A stretch of 64,000 nucleotides of DNA. Source: Streptomyces sp. AC555_RSS877. GTDB taxonomy: Bacteria > Actinomycetota > Actinomycetes > Streptomycetales > Streptomycetaceae. The stretch lies in the NCBI RefSeq assembly GCF_019049245.1, contig NZ_JAGMUK010000015.1, forward strand, positions 52,749 to 116,748, read 5' to 3'. A model generated the notes under the pieces. It did no database searches, was not told the origin of the DNA, and saw only the letters and a list, made by a program, of their open reading frames with translations. The position numbers and the translations under genes were made by a program. Each line of letters opens with the position of its first letter. Within the stretch, counting starts at the first letter, position 1. This document shows positions 9,598 through 18,321 of this stretch, piece by piece.

Positions 9598-10077
9598 TCA
9601 GGTGAGAGCCAGTACGTACGCGAGGGCCGCGGCGGCCGAGGCGACCGTGCGGACGTGGTTCCACAGCGTCCACTCACGGACGTACGTCGGCCAGTACGCG
9701 GCCGCCTCCCGTGTGTCCGGATCCATCTTGGCCAGCGCGTCGTTGCGCGGCACGTTCGCCACCATGGTCAGCCCGAACACGCCGAACAGGTACAGCCCGC
9801 TGCCCACCAGCAAGTCCACCGTCCCCTCGTCCGGCCACAGCACGAAGGTCACCACCGCGATCACCGCGCACAGCACCGCCGACCCGGCGAACACGACCAT
9901 GAAGGCCGGCCGCACCGCACTCACGTTGATCGCGTTCATCGCGGCGACCCCCTGTGCGGGCGGCAACGCGGCGAGCCCCCGCATCACGAACGTCGAGAAC
10001 CCGCAGAAGACCCCGGCCACCAGCCCGGTCCCCAGGACACCCAGCACGGTCAGTGCGAAATACGGACCCTCGATCAT
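9598..10077 (-). CDS. DUF1772 (anthrone oxygenase-like) membrane protein
   Basis: 159 residues from ATG 10077, with four hydrophobic segments and the family residues in NVPRNDALAKMDP (third loop) and a W-x-x-Y-V-R-E-W-T-L-W-N-H-V-R-T segment before the last helix. DUF1772 includes anthrone oxygenases and many uncharacterised membrane proteins; only the fold can be asserted. An upstream in-frame extension lacks membrane character and is not used. Confidence 0.8.
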   Translation of the reverse strand: MIEGPYFALTVLGVLGTGLVAGVFCGFSTFVMRGLAALPPAQGVAAMNAINVSAVRPAFMVVFAGSAVLCAVIAVVTFVLWPDEGTVDLLVGSGLYLFGVFGLTMVANVPRNDALAKMDPDTREAAAYWPTYVREWTLWNHVRTVASAAAALAYVLALT

Positions 10078-10239
10078 CCCGACACCCACTCCCGCTCCCA
10101 CATCCGGCCGGGCTTCAGCTCGGCACCGCCCGGCACCAACAGTCACCACAAGTGAATCCCCGCCCAGACCCACGAACCATGCCCGAACCGCGCGGGGGCA
10201 TGCGCGAGCGTCCAGCGCTCCACCGGCGGTGCCCGCCCC

Positions 10240-10968
10240 TCAGCCGACCTCCGCCTCCGCCTCCGCTCCTGCCTCCGTTCCCGTCATCGCCTCCGCCCGC
10301 CACCCCCGCAGCACCGTCTCCACCCCCGCCGCGATCCGCCGTCGCGCCTCGTGCCGTGCCACCCCGCTCATCAGCAACTGGTCGTACGGCGTGTCCACAT
10401 GCCGTACGGACGCCACGACGGCCGAGATCACCGCGCTGTCGGACAACGCGCGACCCGCCGCGCTCCGCCCGACCCGTCCGCTGCCCCGTGCCGAGGCATG
10501 CTCGGCGATCGCCCGCGCCCGGGCTGCCGGGCACCCCGGGAAGAGCCGCCGTATCTCCGCCGCGAAGGCGTCGGTGAACCGCATGTCCTGAGCCGTCCGC
10601 CACGCGGCGTCCCGCACCCGGCGTCTCCGACGTGCCTCCGCGTCCGCCAGACAACGTCTCTCGGCCCGGGCGAGCCCCGCCTCCTCGACGAGGACGCCTT
10701 GCCGCTCGTAACGGCCCTTGCGCCGGTTGAACCGTACGACCACCGCCGACAACGCACTCTCCTCCCGCGACCGGCGGGTGAGGGCCGTGTCGCCGCGCGG
10801 CAGGAACACCAGGTGCCCGAGATCCGCACAGTCGAGGCACCGCGGCGCACCGTCCTCCAGCACGAGCAGTGACAACGGCCCGCCGCGGCACTCCGAGCAG
10901 TGCCGTCTCCGCAACGGCTGGATGACGAGGAGCCCGTTCCCAGGCGGGGGAGTTGTGAGAGCTGCCAT
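10240..10968 (-). CDS. DUF2293 domain protein
   Basis: 242 residues from ATG 10968. The N-terminal part has a two-Cys pair HCSECRGG and a CLDC pair about 20 residues later, a likely zinc ribbon. The middle is Arg-rich. The C-terminal half holds the DUF2293 core: IRRLFPGCPAARARAIAEHA, then a V-R-H-V-D-T-P-Y-D segment ending HEARRRI. Function unknown; the zinc ribbon plus basic character suggests nucleic-acid contact (inference). An Ala/Glu-rich tail ends the protein. Longer upstream frames run antisense through the divergent gene and are not supported. Confidence 0.75.
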   Translation of the reverse strand: MAALTTPPPGNGLLVIQPLRRRHCSECRGGPLSLLVLEDGAPRCLDCADLGHLVFLPRGDTALTRRSREESALSAVVVRFNRRKGRYERQGVLVEEAGLARAERRCLADAEARRRRRVRDAAWRTAQDMRFTDAFAAEIRRLFPGCPAARARAIAEHASARGSGRVGRSAAGRALSDSAVISAVVASVRHVDTPYDQLLMSGVARHEARRRIAAGVETVLRGWRAEAMTGTEAGAEAEAEVG

Positions 10969-11154
10969 ACGGTCTTCATGCCCGCCGCCGACGTCCGGAA
11001 CTACGCCCTCCGTGCCCGACTCCGCCTCGCCCGCGCCCGCATCCTCAGGACAAACCACCGACACCGGCGTCCGATGACCGCCCGTCCGCCCGTCCGGCCC
11101 GAGCAGGTTCGCGATCACCCCGACGGCGACCAGCCGCCGCGGGCCTGACGCATC

Positions 11155-11796
11155 ATGGGCCGTGTGCGACTCGAAGCGATCACCTGGGACCGGCTCGGCG
11201 ACCTCCTGGCCGAGCGACTGCTCGACCTGAAGCCGGCCGACGGCAGCCCCTGGCCGCGCGTCGCGTTCGACGGCGCCCCGGGCGCCCGCCCGGGCGACCT
11301 CGCCGACCGCGTCTGCGAGGCCCTGCGCGTACGCGGCCGCCCCTCGCTGGTCGTCGGCACCCACGGTTTTCTGCGCCCCGCCTCGCTCCGCCTGGAGTAC
11401 GGCCACCAGGACGTGGAGGCCTACTACGACGGCTGGTTCGACACCGGTGCCCTCTGGCGCGAGGTCTTCGGCCCCGTCGAACCCGGCGGCGACGGCCGTG
11501 TCCTGCCCGATCTGTGGGACCCCGCCACCGACCGCGCCACCCGCAGCTCCTATGTCCAACTCCCGCCAGGCGGCTTCCTCTTGCTGCACGGCCCCCTCCT
11601 GCTGCGCCACTGGTTCCCCTTCGACCTGACCGTCCACGTCCTCCTCTCGTCCGGCGCCCTGCGCCGCCGCACTCCCGAGGCCGAGCACTGGACCCTCCCC
11701 GCCTTCGAGCGCTACGAGGAGGAGAGCGACCCGGCCGGCACGGCCGACGTCCTGGTGCGCGCCGACGACCCACGGCACCCGGCGTGGAGGGGCTGA
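11155..11796 (+). CDS. Uridine kinase-like protein with a degenerate P-loop
   Basis: 213 residues. The sequence begins like actinobacterial uridine/nucleoside kinase-like P-loop proteins: the segment RVAFDGAPGARPGDLADRV is placed where a Walker A (GxxGxGKT/S) should be. The invariant Gly-Lys-Ser/Thr is missing, with Arg-Pro-Gly instead. Later parts fit the family: GTHGFLRPASLRLEYG, a Tyr/Asp-rich DVEAYYDGWFD, and LLHGPLLLRHW. Probably a non-catalytic or altered-activity homologue. Start uncertain (ATG 11155 or GTG 11161, neither with a clear SD). It is divergent from the DUF2293 gene. Confidence 0.65.
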   Translation: MGRVRLEAITWDRLGDLLAERLLDLKPADGSPWPRVAFDGAPGARPGDLADRVCEALRVRGRPSLVVGTHGFLRPASLRLEYGHQDVEAYYDGWFDTGALWREVFGPVEPGGDGRVLPDLWDPATDRATRSSYVQLPPGGFLLLHGPLLLRHWFPFDLTVHVLLSSGALRRRTPEAEHWTLPAFERYEEESDPAGTADVLVRADDPRHPAWRG

Positions 11797-11876
11797 TCCG
11801 AGCCGGCGTCCACGTGATGTCGACCTGATCCGGCACACCGCTTTTACATGCGCGTGCATGCAACTACGCTGACCCC

Positions 11877-12290
11877 ATGACGACCTCCTCGAACGGTCCC
11901 GCCTACTTCGACGACTCCGTCCGCGCCCTCCTCGACGGCAAGAACTTCGCCGCCGTCGCCACCCTGGGCCCCGACGGCGCCCCGCAGAACTCGGTGGTCT
12001 GGATAAAACGCGAGGGAGACACCGTGCTCTTCTCCTCCACCGACGGACGCCAGAAGGTGCGCAACCTCCGCCGCGACCCCCGCATCAGCATCTCGGTGTT
12101 CGACCTCGCCAACCCCTACACCTCGGTCGAGATCCGCGGCACCGCCGAGATCCTCCCGGACGAGGGCAAGCGGCTCCCGTACGACCTCTCGCACAAGTAC
12201 CTCGGCATCGACCCGCCCGCCGAGGAGGACGACGAGGTCCGGGTGATCCTCCGCGTCGTCCCGCGGAAGATCGTCAGCTTCTCGGCCTGA
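11877..12290 (+). CDS. PPOX-class F420-dependent oxidoreductase-like protein
   Basis: 137 residues, a single split-barrel domain. Family positions are visible in ALLDGKNFAAVATLGPDG, NSVVWIKREGDTVLFSS, KVRNLRRDPRISISV and TSVEIRGTAEIL. This arrangement matches actinobacterial PPOX proteins (FDOR-B-like) that bind F420 or FMN. The substrate cannot be told from sequence. Start ATG 11877; the 80-bp gap upstream includes a short palindromic stretch (CATGCGCGTGCATG) near 11847-11860. Confidence 0.85.
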   Translation: MTTSSNGPAYFDDSVRALLDGKNFAAVATLGPDGAPQNSVVWIKREGDTVLFSSTDGRQKVRNLRRDPRISISVFDLANPYTSVEIRGTAEILPDEGKRLPYDLSHKYLGIDPPAEEDDEVRVILRVVPRKIVSFSA

Positions 12291-12401
12291 GCACGAGGTC
12301 CGGGGTGCGGGCGCCTGGCCACGCCGCGAGAATGTAGGGCGCCGGGACTTGCGGTGCTCTCCCTCGCGCCGCGCCGGCCGCCCGGCACCGGGAGGTACTT
12401 C

Positions 12402-12833
12402 ATGACCACCGCCGGAGACATCATGCACCGTGGGGCCCAGTGGATCCCCGCCCACGAAACCCTGGACCGCGCCGCCCAGCTGATGCGCGAGCTGAACGTC
12501 GGAGCACTGCCCATCAGCGACGAGAACGAACGGCTCTGCGGCATCCTCACGGACCGTGACATCGTCGTTGGCTGTGTCGCCCTGGGCCACGACCCGGCCA
12601 GGGTCACCGCGGGCGAGATGGCCCACGGAACCCCACGCTGGATCGACGCGGACGCCGATGTCAGCGAGGTGCTCCACGAGATGCAGGAGCACCAGATCCG
12701 CCGGCTCCCCGTCATCGAGAACAAGCGCCTGGTCGGCATGATCAGCGAGGCCGACCTGGCCCGGAACCTGGCGGAGGACCAGATCGCGACCTGGGCCGAG
12801 AGCGTGTACGCCAGGACCTCCGGCCGTCACTGA
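12402..12833 (+). CDS. Two-CBS-domain protein
   Basis: 143 residues made of a CBS pair (Bateman module). CBS1 spans ~5-60 (AGDIMHRGAQWIPAHETL, LCGILTDRDIV) and CBS2 ~75-130 (VLHEMQEHQIRRLPVIEN, LVGMISEADLA). Start ATG 12402 with GGGAGGT 6 nt upstream; an earlier in-frame start lacks an SD. Such stand-alone modules bind adenine nucleotides and often serve as energy or redox sensors. Target unknown. Confidence 0.88.
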   Translation: MTTAGDIMHRGAQWIPAHETLDRAAQLMRELNVGALPISDENERLCGILTDRDIVVGCVALGHDPARVTAGEMAHGTPRWIDADADVSEVLHEMQEHQIRRLPVIENKRLVGMISEADLARNLAEDQIATWAESVYARTSGRH

Positions 12834-12860
12834 CCCCGTGCCGGGCGGCGGCCCCGGTCG

Positions 12861-13988
12861 TCAGAGCCAGCCGTTGCGCCGGAAGCCGCGGTACAGCGTC
12901 AGACATGCGACGGATATCACGCCGAGCACCATGCCGTAGCCGTACCGCCAGTGCAGCTCCGGCATGTGCTCGAAGTTCATGCCGTACACCCCGCAGACCA
13001 TCGTCGGTACGGCGACGATCGCGGCCCACGCCGTGATCTTCCGCATGTCCTCGTTCTGCGCGACCGTCACCTGCGCGAGGTGCGCCTGCAGAATCGAGTT
13101 GAGCAGTTCGTCGAACGCGGCGATCTGCTCCTTGGCTCGCAGCAGATGGTCGGAGACGTCGCGGAAGTAGGCCTGTATCTCCGGATCGACCAACCGGATC
13201 GGCCGGGTGGCGAGCTCCTCGAGCGGGCGGCCGAGAGGGACCACGGCCCGCTTCAGCTCCAGGAGTTCACGCTTGAGCTGGTAGATGCGTCCCGCGTCGA
13301 CACGCGCGCCGTTCTCCGCGAAGACGGCCATCTCGACCAGGTCGATGTCCGCCTGCACGGCATCGGTGACGTGCAGATAGTCGTCGACCACGTGGTCCGC
13401 GAGCGCGTGCAGCACCGCGGCCGGCCCCTTGGCGAGTTGCTGGGGCGCGGCCTCCAGCTCCTCGCGCAGCGGGCCCAGTGATCCGTGCCGTCCGTGTCGT
13501 ACCGTGATCACGAAGTCGCGGCCGACGAACACCATGATCTCGCCGGTGTTGACCACCTCGCTGGTCGCCGTGAGTTCCTCGTGTTCCACGTAGCAGACCG
13601 TCTTGAACACCGCGAACAGTGTCTCGTCGTAGCGCTCCAGCTTCGGGCGCTGGTGGGCCTCGACCGCGTCCTCGACCGCCAGCGGATGCAGGTCGAAGAG
13701 CTCCGCGATCCCCGCGAACTCGTCGTCCGTCGGTTCGTGCAGACCGAGCCAGACGAAGCCGTCGCGGTTCTTGCGCACCCGTTCCACGGCGTCCACCAGG
13801 TCGACGCAGTCCGGCATCCGGACGCCGTCCCGGTACGTCACGCAGTTCACCACCGAGGAGCCCAGCGGGGACCGGGCCGGGTGGCTCAGGTCGACGCGCG
13901 GGCGCCGCCGAGCCAGCCGTGCCACCTTGCGGAGGCCGCCGACCCTGCCGAGGCTCGTGACCTTCCGCAGATTCCCTGCCATGGACAT
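12861..13988 (-). CDS. corA: CorA-type Mg2+/Co2+ channel
   Basis: 375 residues with the CorA layout: a long cytoplasmic domain (FVWLGLHEPTDDEF, LHPLAVEDAVEAHQRPKLE) leading into two C-terminal membrane helices. The selectivity motif Y-G-M-N-F lies in GVYGMNFEHMPEL, between helix 1 (WAAIVAVPTMVCGVYG) and helix 2 (GYGMVLGVISVACLTLY). The basic tail RGFRRNGWL is typical. ATG 13988; the first ~35 residues are Arg-rich. It forms a pentamer in the inner membrane in characterised homologues. Single-gene unit, convergent with the CBS gene. Confidence 0.93.
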   Translation of the reverse strand: MSMAGNLRKVTSLGRVGGLRKVARLARRRPRVDLSHPARSPLGSSVVNCVTYRDGVRMPDCVDLVDAVERVRKNRDGFVWLGLHEPTDDEFAGIAELFDLHPLAVEDAVEAHQRPKLERYDETLFAVFKTVCYVEHEELTATSEVVNTGEIMVFVGRDFVITVRHGRHGSLGPLREELEAAPQQLAKGPAAVLHALADHVVDDYLHVTDAVQADIDLVEMAVFAENGARVDAGRIYQLKRELLELKRAVVPLGRPLEELATRPIRLVDPEIQAYFRDVSDHLLRAKEQIAAFDELLNSILQAHLAQVTVAQNEDMRKITAWAAIVAVPTMVCGVYGMNFEHMPELHWRYGYGMVLGVISVACLTLYRGFRRNGWL

Positions 13989-14247
13989 CTGGATCTCCTT
14001 GCGTGGATCTCCCTCGCGCCGTGTTTCCGCGCCCTGGCGTGCCAGTTTGCCAGCTCGGGGTGTGGACCGGGTAAGCCTGTGGGAACACGAGGTTCCGCTT
14101 GGTTCCCGGCTGTGGACGACGGATCCGGCTGTGGGCGACTTCTCCGGCCGTGGTCACGGCGGACCCGGCCGGCCTGGCGTCCGCCATCTCGCCGTGGGAG
14201 CCGCGTCGACGACTCCGAACAAGCCGGACAACTGGGATGATCGCGGC

Positions 14248-15042
14248 ATGACGCGAACCGACGGGTATCTCCTCGACAACCGGCAGAGCGAGGCGGCGGA
14301 GCGTTTCGACGCCTTCGCCACTCTCTTCGACCCCACGACCTTCCGGCACCTCGAAGCGCTCGGCATCGGATCGGGCTGGCGGTGCTGGGAGGTCGGCGCC
14401 GGCGGCACCTCCGTGGTGTCCTGGCTGGCCAAGAAGGTCGGCCCGACCGGACGGGTCGTCGCGACCGACATCGAGACCTCCCGCCTCGCCGCGGCCGCCC
14501 GGCCGCCGGTCGAAGTACGCGTCCACGACGTGGGTGCGCAGGAGCCGCCGGGGGAGGGATTCGACCTGGTCCACGCCCGCCTCGTCCTCGTCCACGTACC
14601 GGACCGCGAAAGGGCGTTGCGGTCCATGGTCAAGGCCCTGCGGTCCGGCGGACGGATCCTGGTCGAGGACGCCGACCCCGCCCTGCAGCCCCTGCTCTGC
14701 CTCGACGAGCAGGGCCCCGAGCAGCAATTGGCGAACCGGCTGCGGCAGGGCTTCCGTCAACTGCTCGCCGACCGGGGCGCCGACCTCGCCTACGGCCGCA
14801 GGCTGCCGCGCCTGCTCCGCGATGCCGGCCTGCGCCGGGTGGAGGCCGACGCGTACTTCCCGGTGACCTCGCCCGCCTGCGCCGCGCTGGAATCCGCCAC
14901 GATCCGCCAGATCCGCGACCAGCTCGTCGCCGCGGACATCGCCACGGACCAGGACATCGACCGGCACCTCACCAACGTGGCCTCCGGCAGCATGGACCTC
15001 GCCACGGCACCGATGATCTCGGCGTGGGGACGCAAAGCGTAG
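14248..15042 (+). CDS. Class I SAM-dependent methyltransferase
   Basis: 264 residues from ATG 14248. Motif I appears as CWEVGAGGTSVVSWLA, followed by GRVVATDIE (motif II acidic residue). Then come DLVHARLVLVHVPDRERAL and GGRILVEDADPAL (post-motif region), the usual Methyltransf order. Small-molecule methyltransferase of unknown substrate. It stands alone, with ~260 bp of upstream non-coding sequence between it and corA. Confidence 0.85.
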   Translation: MTRTDGYLLDNRQSEAAERFDAFATLFDPTTFRHLEALGIGSGWRCWEVGAGGTSVVSWLAKKVGPTGRVVATDIETSRLAAAARPPVEVRVHDVGAQEPPGEGFDLVHARLVLVHVPDRERALRSMVKALRSGGRILVEDADPALQPLLCLDEQGPEQQLANRLRQGFRQLLADRGADLAYGRRLPRLLRDAGLRRVEADAYFPVTSPACAALESATIRQIRDQLVAADIATDQDIDRHLTNVASGSMDLATAPMISAWGRKA

Positions 15043-15133
15043 AGACACGGCCGGAATCGACGCCGGCAGCCCACGGCGGCGGCCCAAACCGGAGCGGCGT
15101 GGCGGCCGTACGTGTCCGAGCCGCCCGCTTCCG

Positions 15134-16102
15134 TCAGGCGTCCACCGGCGGCCGGCCCCCCACCCGCTCGACGGCCACGGCACCCGCCCGGCACCCCTCC
15201 GCCGCCGCGGCTTCCGGCCCGGCGCCCATGAGGAGGGCGGCGAGGAAGGCACCCGTGAAGGCGTCGCCGGCTCCGGTGGTGTCCCGGACCGTCGCCGGGA
15301 CCGCGGGGACGTGGGCGACCACCGTGCCGGAGCGGGCCACCAGCGCACCCTCCGCGCCCTGCTTGGCGACGACCAGCGGGACGTGACGGCTCAGCTTGGC
15401 CGCCGCGTCCGCCGCCTCGGGCAGTCCCGTGAGCAGGCATGCCTCGTCGCGGCTGGGCAGCAGAACGTCGACGCCCTCGACGAGCGTCACAAAGCGGTCG
15501 ACCCCCAGCTCCACGAGGAAACCGGCCGACGCCGGATCCAGGCTCACCGGCACCCCACGCGTGCGTGCCGCCGCCAGCGCGACCGCCACCAGCGCGCGGC
15601 TCTGCTCGGAGAACAGCAGGTAGCCCGACAGATGCAGCCGCGCGACCCCGTCGAGCAGCGCGTCCGACCAGTCCTCGGGCGCGAGCCGCAGCGACGCCCC
15701 GCTGTCCGTGAGGAACGTCCGCTCAGCGGCGTTCTCCGCGTCGACGAGACAGATCACCGTCCCGGTCGCCGCCTCGGGGTCGACGACCAGCCGGGGCCGT
15801 ACACCGCACGCGACCAGCTCCCGCTCGTGCCAGGCGGCCGAGTCCGCGCCCACGCGCCCGAGCAGCCGCACCTCGGCACCGCCGCGGTGAGCGGCCCAGC
15901 AGGCCACGTTGGCGCCCGCGCCGCCCGGCACCGTCCGGATCGTCGCGGCCGTGTCGGTGCCCGCCGCGAGGGGGCCTCGGTGCCGGGCCACGACGTCTGT
16001 GATGACGTCCCCCACGACCAGGAGGGCGCCGTCCGGGGATCCTCCGCCGAGCTGGTGATCCGGCGCGGCGGCCCCACCGCGCCCAGGTCGCCGCGCCGTC
16101 AC
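15134..16102 (-). CDS. PfkB-family carbohydrate kinase, probable pseudouridine kinase
   Basis: 322 residues from GTG 16102, which overlaps the psuG stop (GTGA). PfkB/ribokinase signatures: LLVVGDVITDVVARH at the start, VPGGAGANVACWAAHRGG (substrate lid and glycine-rich site), DPASAGFLVELGVDRF, and the catalytic DTTGAGDAFTGAFLAALL with the Asp base near the C-terminus. Pairing with psuG indicates a PsuK-type role: phosphorylating pseudouridine to its 5'-phosphate so PsuG can cleave it. Role inferred from the operon; the kinase family call is firm. Confidence 0.85.
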   Translation of the reverse strand: MTARRPGRGGAAAPDHQLGGGSPDGALLVVGDVITDVVARHRGPLAAGTDTAATIRTVPGGAGANVACWAAHRGGAEVRLLGRVGADSAAWHERELVACGVRPRLVVDPEAATGTVICLVDAENAAERTFLTDSGASLRLAPEDWSDALLDGVARLHLSGYLLFSEQSRALVAVALAAARTRGVPVSLDPASAGFLVELGVDRFVTLVEGVDVLLPSRDEACLLTGLPEAADAAAKLSRHVPLVVAKQGAEGALVARSGTVVAHVPAVPATVRDTTGAGDAFTGAFLAALLMGAGPEAAAAEGCRAGAVAVERVGGRPPVDA

Positions 16103-17007
16103 GCTCCGGCCCAGGCCGCCGCGATCCGCGCGGCCAGCCGTACGTTGCCGCGCACCGCCGCGAGATTCGCGGTCAGCGAGGCACCGTCGGTGTGCCGCAC
16201 CAGGTAGTTCAGCAGGAACGGCGTGACTCCCTGCCCCGTGACCCCCTCCTCCTCGCACGCGTGCAGCGCGTCCGCGAGCACGCGCGCGTGCAGCTCGGGA
16301 TCCAGCTGCTCCGCCTCGGGTACCGGGTTGGCGACGATCAGCGCCGACTCGGGTCCGGCGACCGCGTCCTGCGCCCGCATGACGTCCGCCACCTGCCCGG
16401 GGCTGTCCAGCGTCCACTCCACGGGATGACCCGAGTCCGACAGGTAGAAGCCGGGGAACCGGTCCGTGCCGTACCCGGCCACCGCCACGCCCAGCGTCTC
16501 CAGCCGCTGCAGGGTTGCCGGAACGTCCAGGATCGACTTCACGCCCGCGCACACGACGGTGATCCGCGTCCGGGCCAGCAGGCCGAGGTCGGCCGACTCG
16601 TCCTGGGTCACCGTCCACTCCCGGTGCACCCCGCCGAGCCCACCCGTGGCGAACACCCGTACGCCCGCCAGGGCCGCCAGCAGCGCGGTCGCCGACACCG
16701 TGGTCGCCCCGCTCGCCCCGGAGGCCACCGCGAGCGGCAGGTCGCGGTGGCCCAGCTTACGGATGCCGTCCTCGTTCGCGACCCGCTCCAACTGCTGCTT
16801 GTCCAGGCCGACATGAGGCCGCCCGTCCAGCACGGCGATCGTCGCGGGCACGGCACCCTCGTGCCGTACGACGTCCTCCAGCTCCAGCGCCACCTGTAGG
16901 TTGCGTGGGCGCGGCAGCCCGTGCGCGATGATCGTGGACTCGAGCGCCACCACGGGTCGACGCGCGTCGATCGCGTCACGCACTTCTTCGGACACCACCA
17001 GCACCAC
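16099..17007 (-). CDS. psuG: Pseudouridine-5'-phosphate glycosidase
   Basis: 302 residues. PsuG cleaves pseudouridine-5'-phosphate to uracil and ribose-5-phosphate. The characteristic N-terminal VALESTIIAHGLPRPRNL is present, then GASGATTVSATALLAA, FATGGLGGVHRE, VVCAGVKSILDVPATLQRLE, and FPGFYLSDSG. These contain the metal- and phosphate-binding residues of the family. Start GTG 17007 is preceded by GGAGG. It heads a two-gene operon with the PfkB kinase, giving a complete route for salvaging pseudouridine from RNA turnover. Confidence 0.93.
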   Translation of the reverse strand: MVLVVSEEVRDAIDARRPVVALESTIIAHGLPRPRNLQVALELEDVVRHEGAVPATIAVLDGRPHVGLDKQQLERVANEDGIRKLGHRDLPLAVASGASGATTVSATALLAALAGVRVFATGGLGGVHREWTVTQDESADLGLLARTRITVVCAGVKSILDVPATLQRLETLGVAVAGYGTDRFPGFYLSDSGHPVEWTLDSPGQVADVMRAQDAVAGPESALIVANPVPEAEQLDPELHARVLADALHACEEEGVTGQGVTPFLLNYLVRHTDGASLTANLAAVRGNVRLAARIAAAWAGA

Positions 17008-17106
17008 GTGCCTGCCTCCTGTCGGTCGGTCTTCCCTCATCTCTGGCGGGCGGCGCACCCGGTCAAACACTTGCGGTCTGTGGGGGACGACACCAGCCTG
17101 GGGTCC

Positions 17107-17535
17107 ATGACGGACAACACCACACGTCTCGACCATGTCGTCCTCTGGGTCCACGACCCGGTGGCGGCGGCCGACTTCTACGAGAAGGCGGTCGGCCTTG
17201 AACCCCTGAGGCTCACCGAATTCACCGCGGGGACGGAACCCTTTCCCTCCGTACGGCTCAACGACGAGACCATCTTCGACCTCATGCCGCACTCCATGGC
17301 GGAGCGTATGAAGATGCTCCCCGGCGCCGCCGACAGCGCGGGCCACCCGGTCAACCACGTCTGCCTGGCGCTGCCCGGCGACGACTTCGAGGCGCTGCGC
17401 GCCCGCCTGGAAGAACGGTCGGTCCCGGTCTCGGACTTCTCCTACGACTCCTTCGGCGCCCGCGGGTCGGCCCGGCGGAGCTTCTACTTCCGTGACCCGG
17501 ACGGGAACGTCTTCGAGGCGCGGCACTACAACTAG
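17107..17535 (+). CDS. VOC (glyoxalase/bleomycin-resistance) family protein
   Basis: 142 residues from ATG 17107. It has the paired beta-alpha-beta-beta-beta modules of the vicinal oxygen chelate fold: RLDHVVLWVHDPVAAADFY at the start, GHPVNHVCLALPGDDF at midpoint, and FYFRDPDGNVFEARHYN at the end. The His and Glu positions of the metal site are retained. Could be a lyase, dioxygenase or binding protein; substrate unknown. Confidence 0.85.
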   Translation: MTDNTTRLDHVVLWVHDPVAAADFYEKAVGLEPLRLTEFTAGTEPFPSVRLNDETIFDLMPHSMAERMKMLPGAADSAGHPVNHVCLALPGDDFEALRARLEERSVPVSDFSYDSFGARGSARRSFYFRDPDGNVFEARHYN

Positions 17536-17675
17536 CGTGCGAGGGGAGTCACGCCCGTGTGGTGTGGCCCCCTGAGCGATGTCTCTTCGCCCACCCGGGC
17601 ACGCGTCCGAGCCCGAGTCCGAGCCCGACTCTTCGATGTCCCGGCGTTCCGGCGCTCCCGCTCCTCGGGCCTCGG

Positions 17676-18230
17676 CTAGAACAGCGGCTCGGGCAGCACG
17701 CCCTCCAGGGCGAGCAACTTCCGCTTGGTCTCCAGGCCGCCCCCGAACCCGCCGATGCCGCCGTCGCGCTCCACGACCCGGTGACACGGCACGACGACCG
17801 GCAGCGGATTGGAGCCCATCGCCACGCCCACCGCCTGGGCCGCGCCCGGCTGACCCACTCGCCCCGCCAGATCGCCGTACCCGACCACCGTGCCGAACGG
17901 GACGCCGGATGCCAGTTCGCGCAGCACCTGCCGGTTGAAGCCCGAGATCAGCGACCAGTCCAGCGGCAGCTCGAAGTCGTGTCGCTCCCCGGCGAAGTAC
18001 GCCTCCACCTGGCGTATCGCCTCGGCCAGCAGCGGGGAGTCGGGCGCTTCGACGGGCTCGCCGCCCATCCGGGACGCGAGCCGGTCCAACGCCTTGTCGC
18101 GGACCGTGTCCGTGGCGTGGAACACCACGTTGACCAGACCCTCGCGGGTCGCGGCCAGCAGCAGCGGACCGACGCCGGTGGCGACGACCGTCCACACGAC
18201 CTGCTGCTCGTACTGCCCATGGCTGTTCAT
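17676..18230 (-). CDS. ogt: Methylated-DNA-protein-cysteine methyltransferase
   Basis: 184 residues from ATG 18230. The active-site motif PCHRVV holds the acceptor cysteine, preceded by AVGVAMGSNPLPVVV and followed by GGFGGGLETKRKLLALEG. The helix-turn-helix-like FNRQVLRELASGVPFGTVVGY is upstream. The protein repairs O6-alkylguanine by irreversible alkyl transfer to its own cysteine. Single gene, no Ada regulatory domain fused. Ogt versus Ada-C naming follows general similarity. Confidence 0.92.
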   Translation of the reverse strand: MNSHGQYEQQVVWTVVATGVGPLLLAATREGLVNVVFHATDTVRDKALDRLASRMGGEPVEAPDSPLLAEAIRQVEAYFAGERHDFELPLDWSLISGFNRQVLRELASGVPFGTVVGYGDLAGRVGQPGAAQAVGVAMGSNPLPVVVPCHRVVERDGGIGGFGGGLETKRKLLALEGVLPEPLF

Positions 18231-18321
18231 GCGACCCACCGTACGACCCGTCACTGACAACGCCCGGGGAAGCGCGGGGAGCCTCCGGCGAGGCCCCGCG
18301 GCGCTGCTCGGGCAGCGGCGG

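Noticed and set aside
10969..11859. Long minus-strand extension of the DUF2293 gene
   Set aside because: It runs antisense through the kinase-like gene and has shadow composition; the ATG at 10968 gives the family-typical length.
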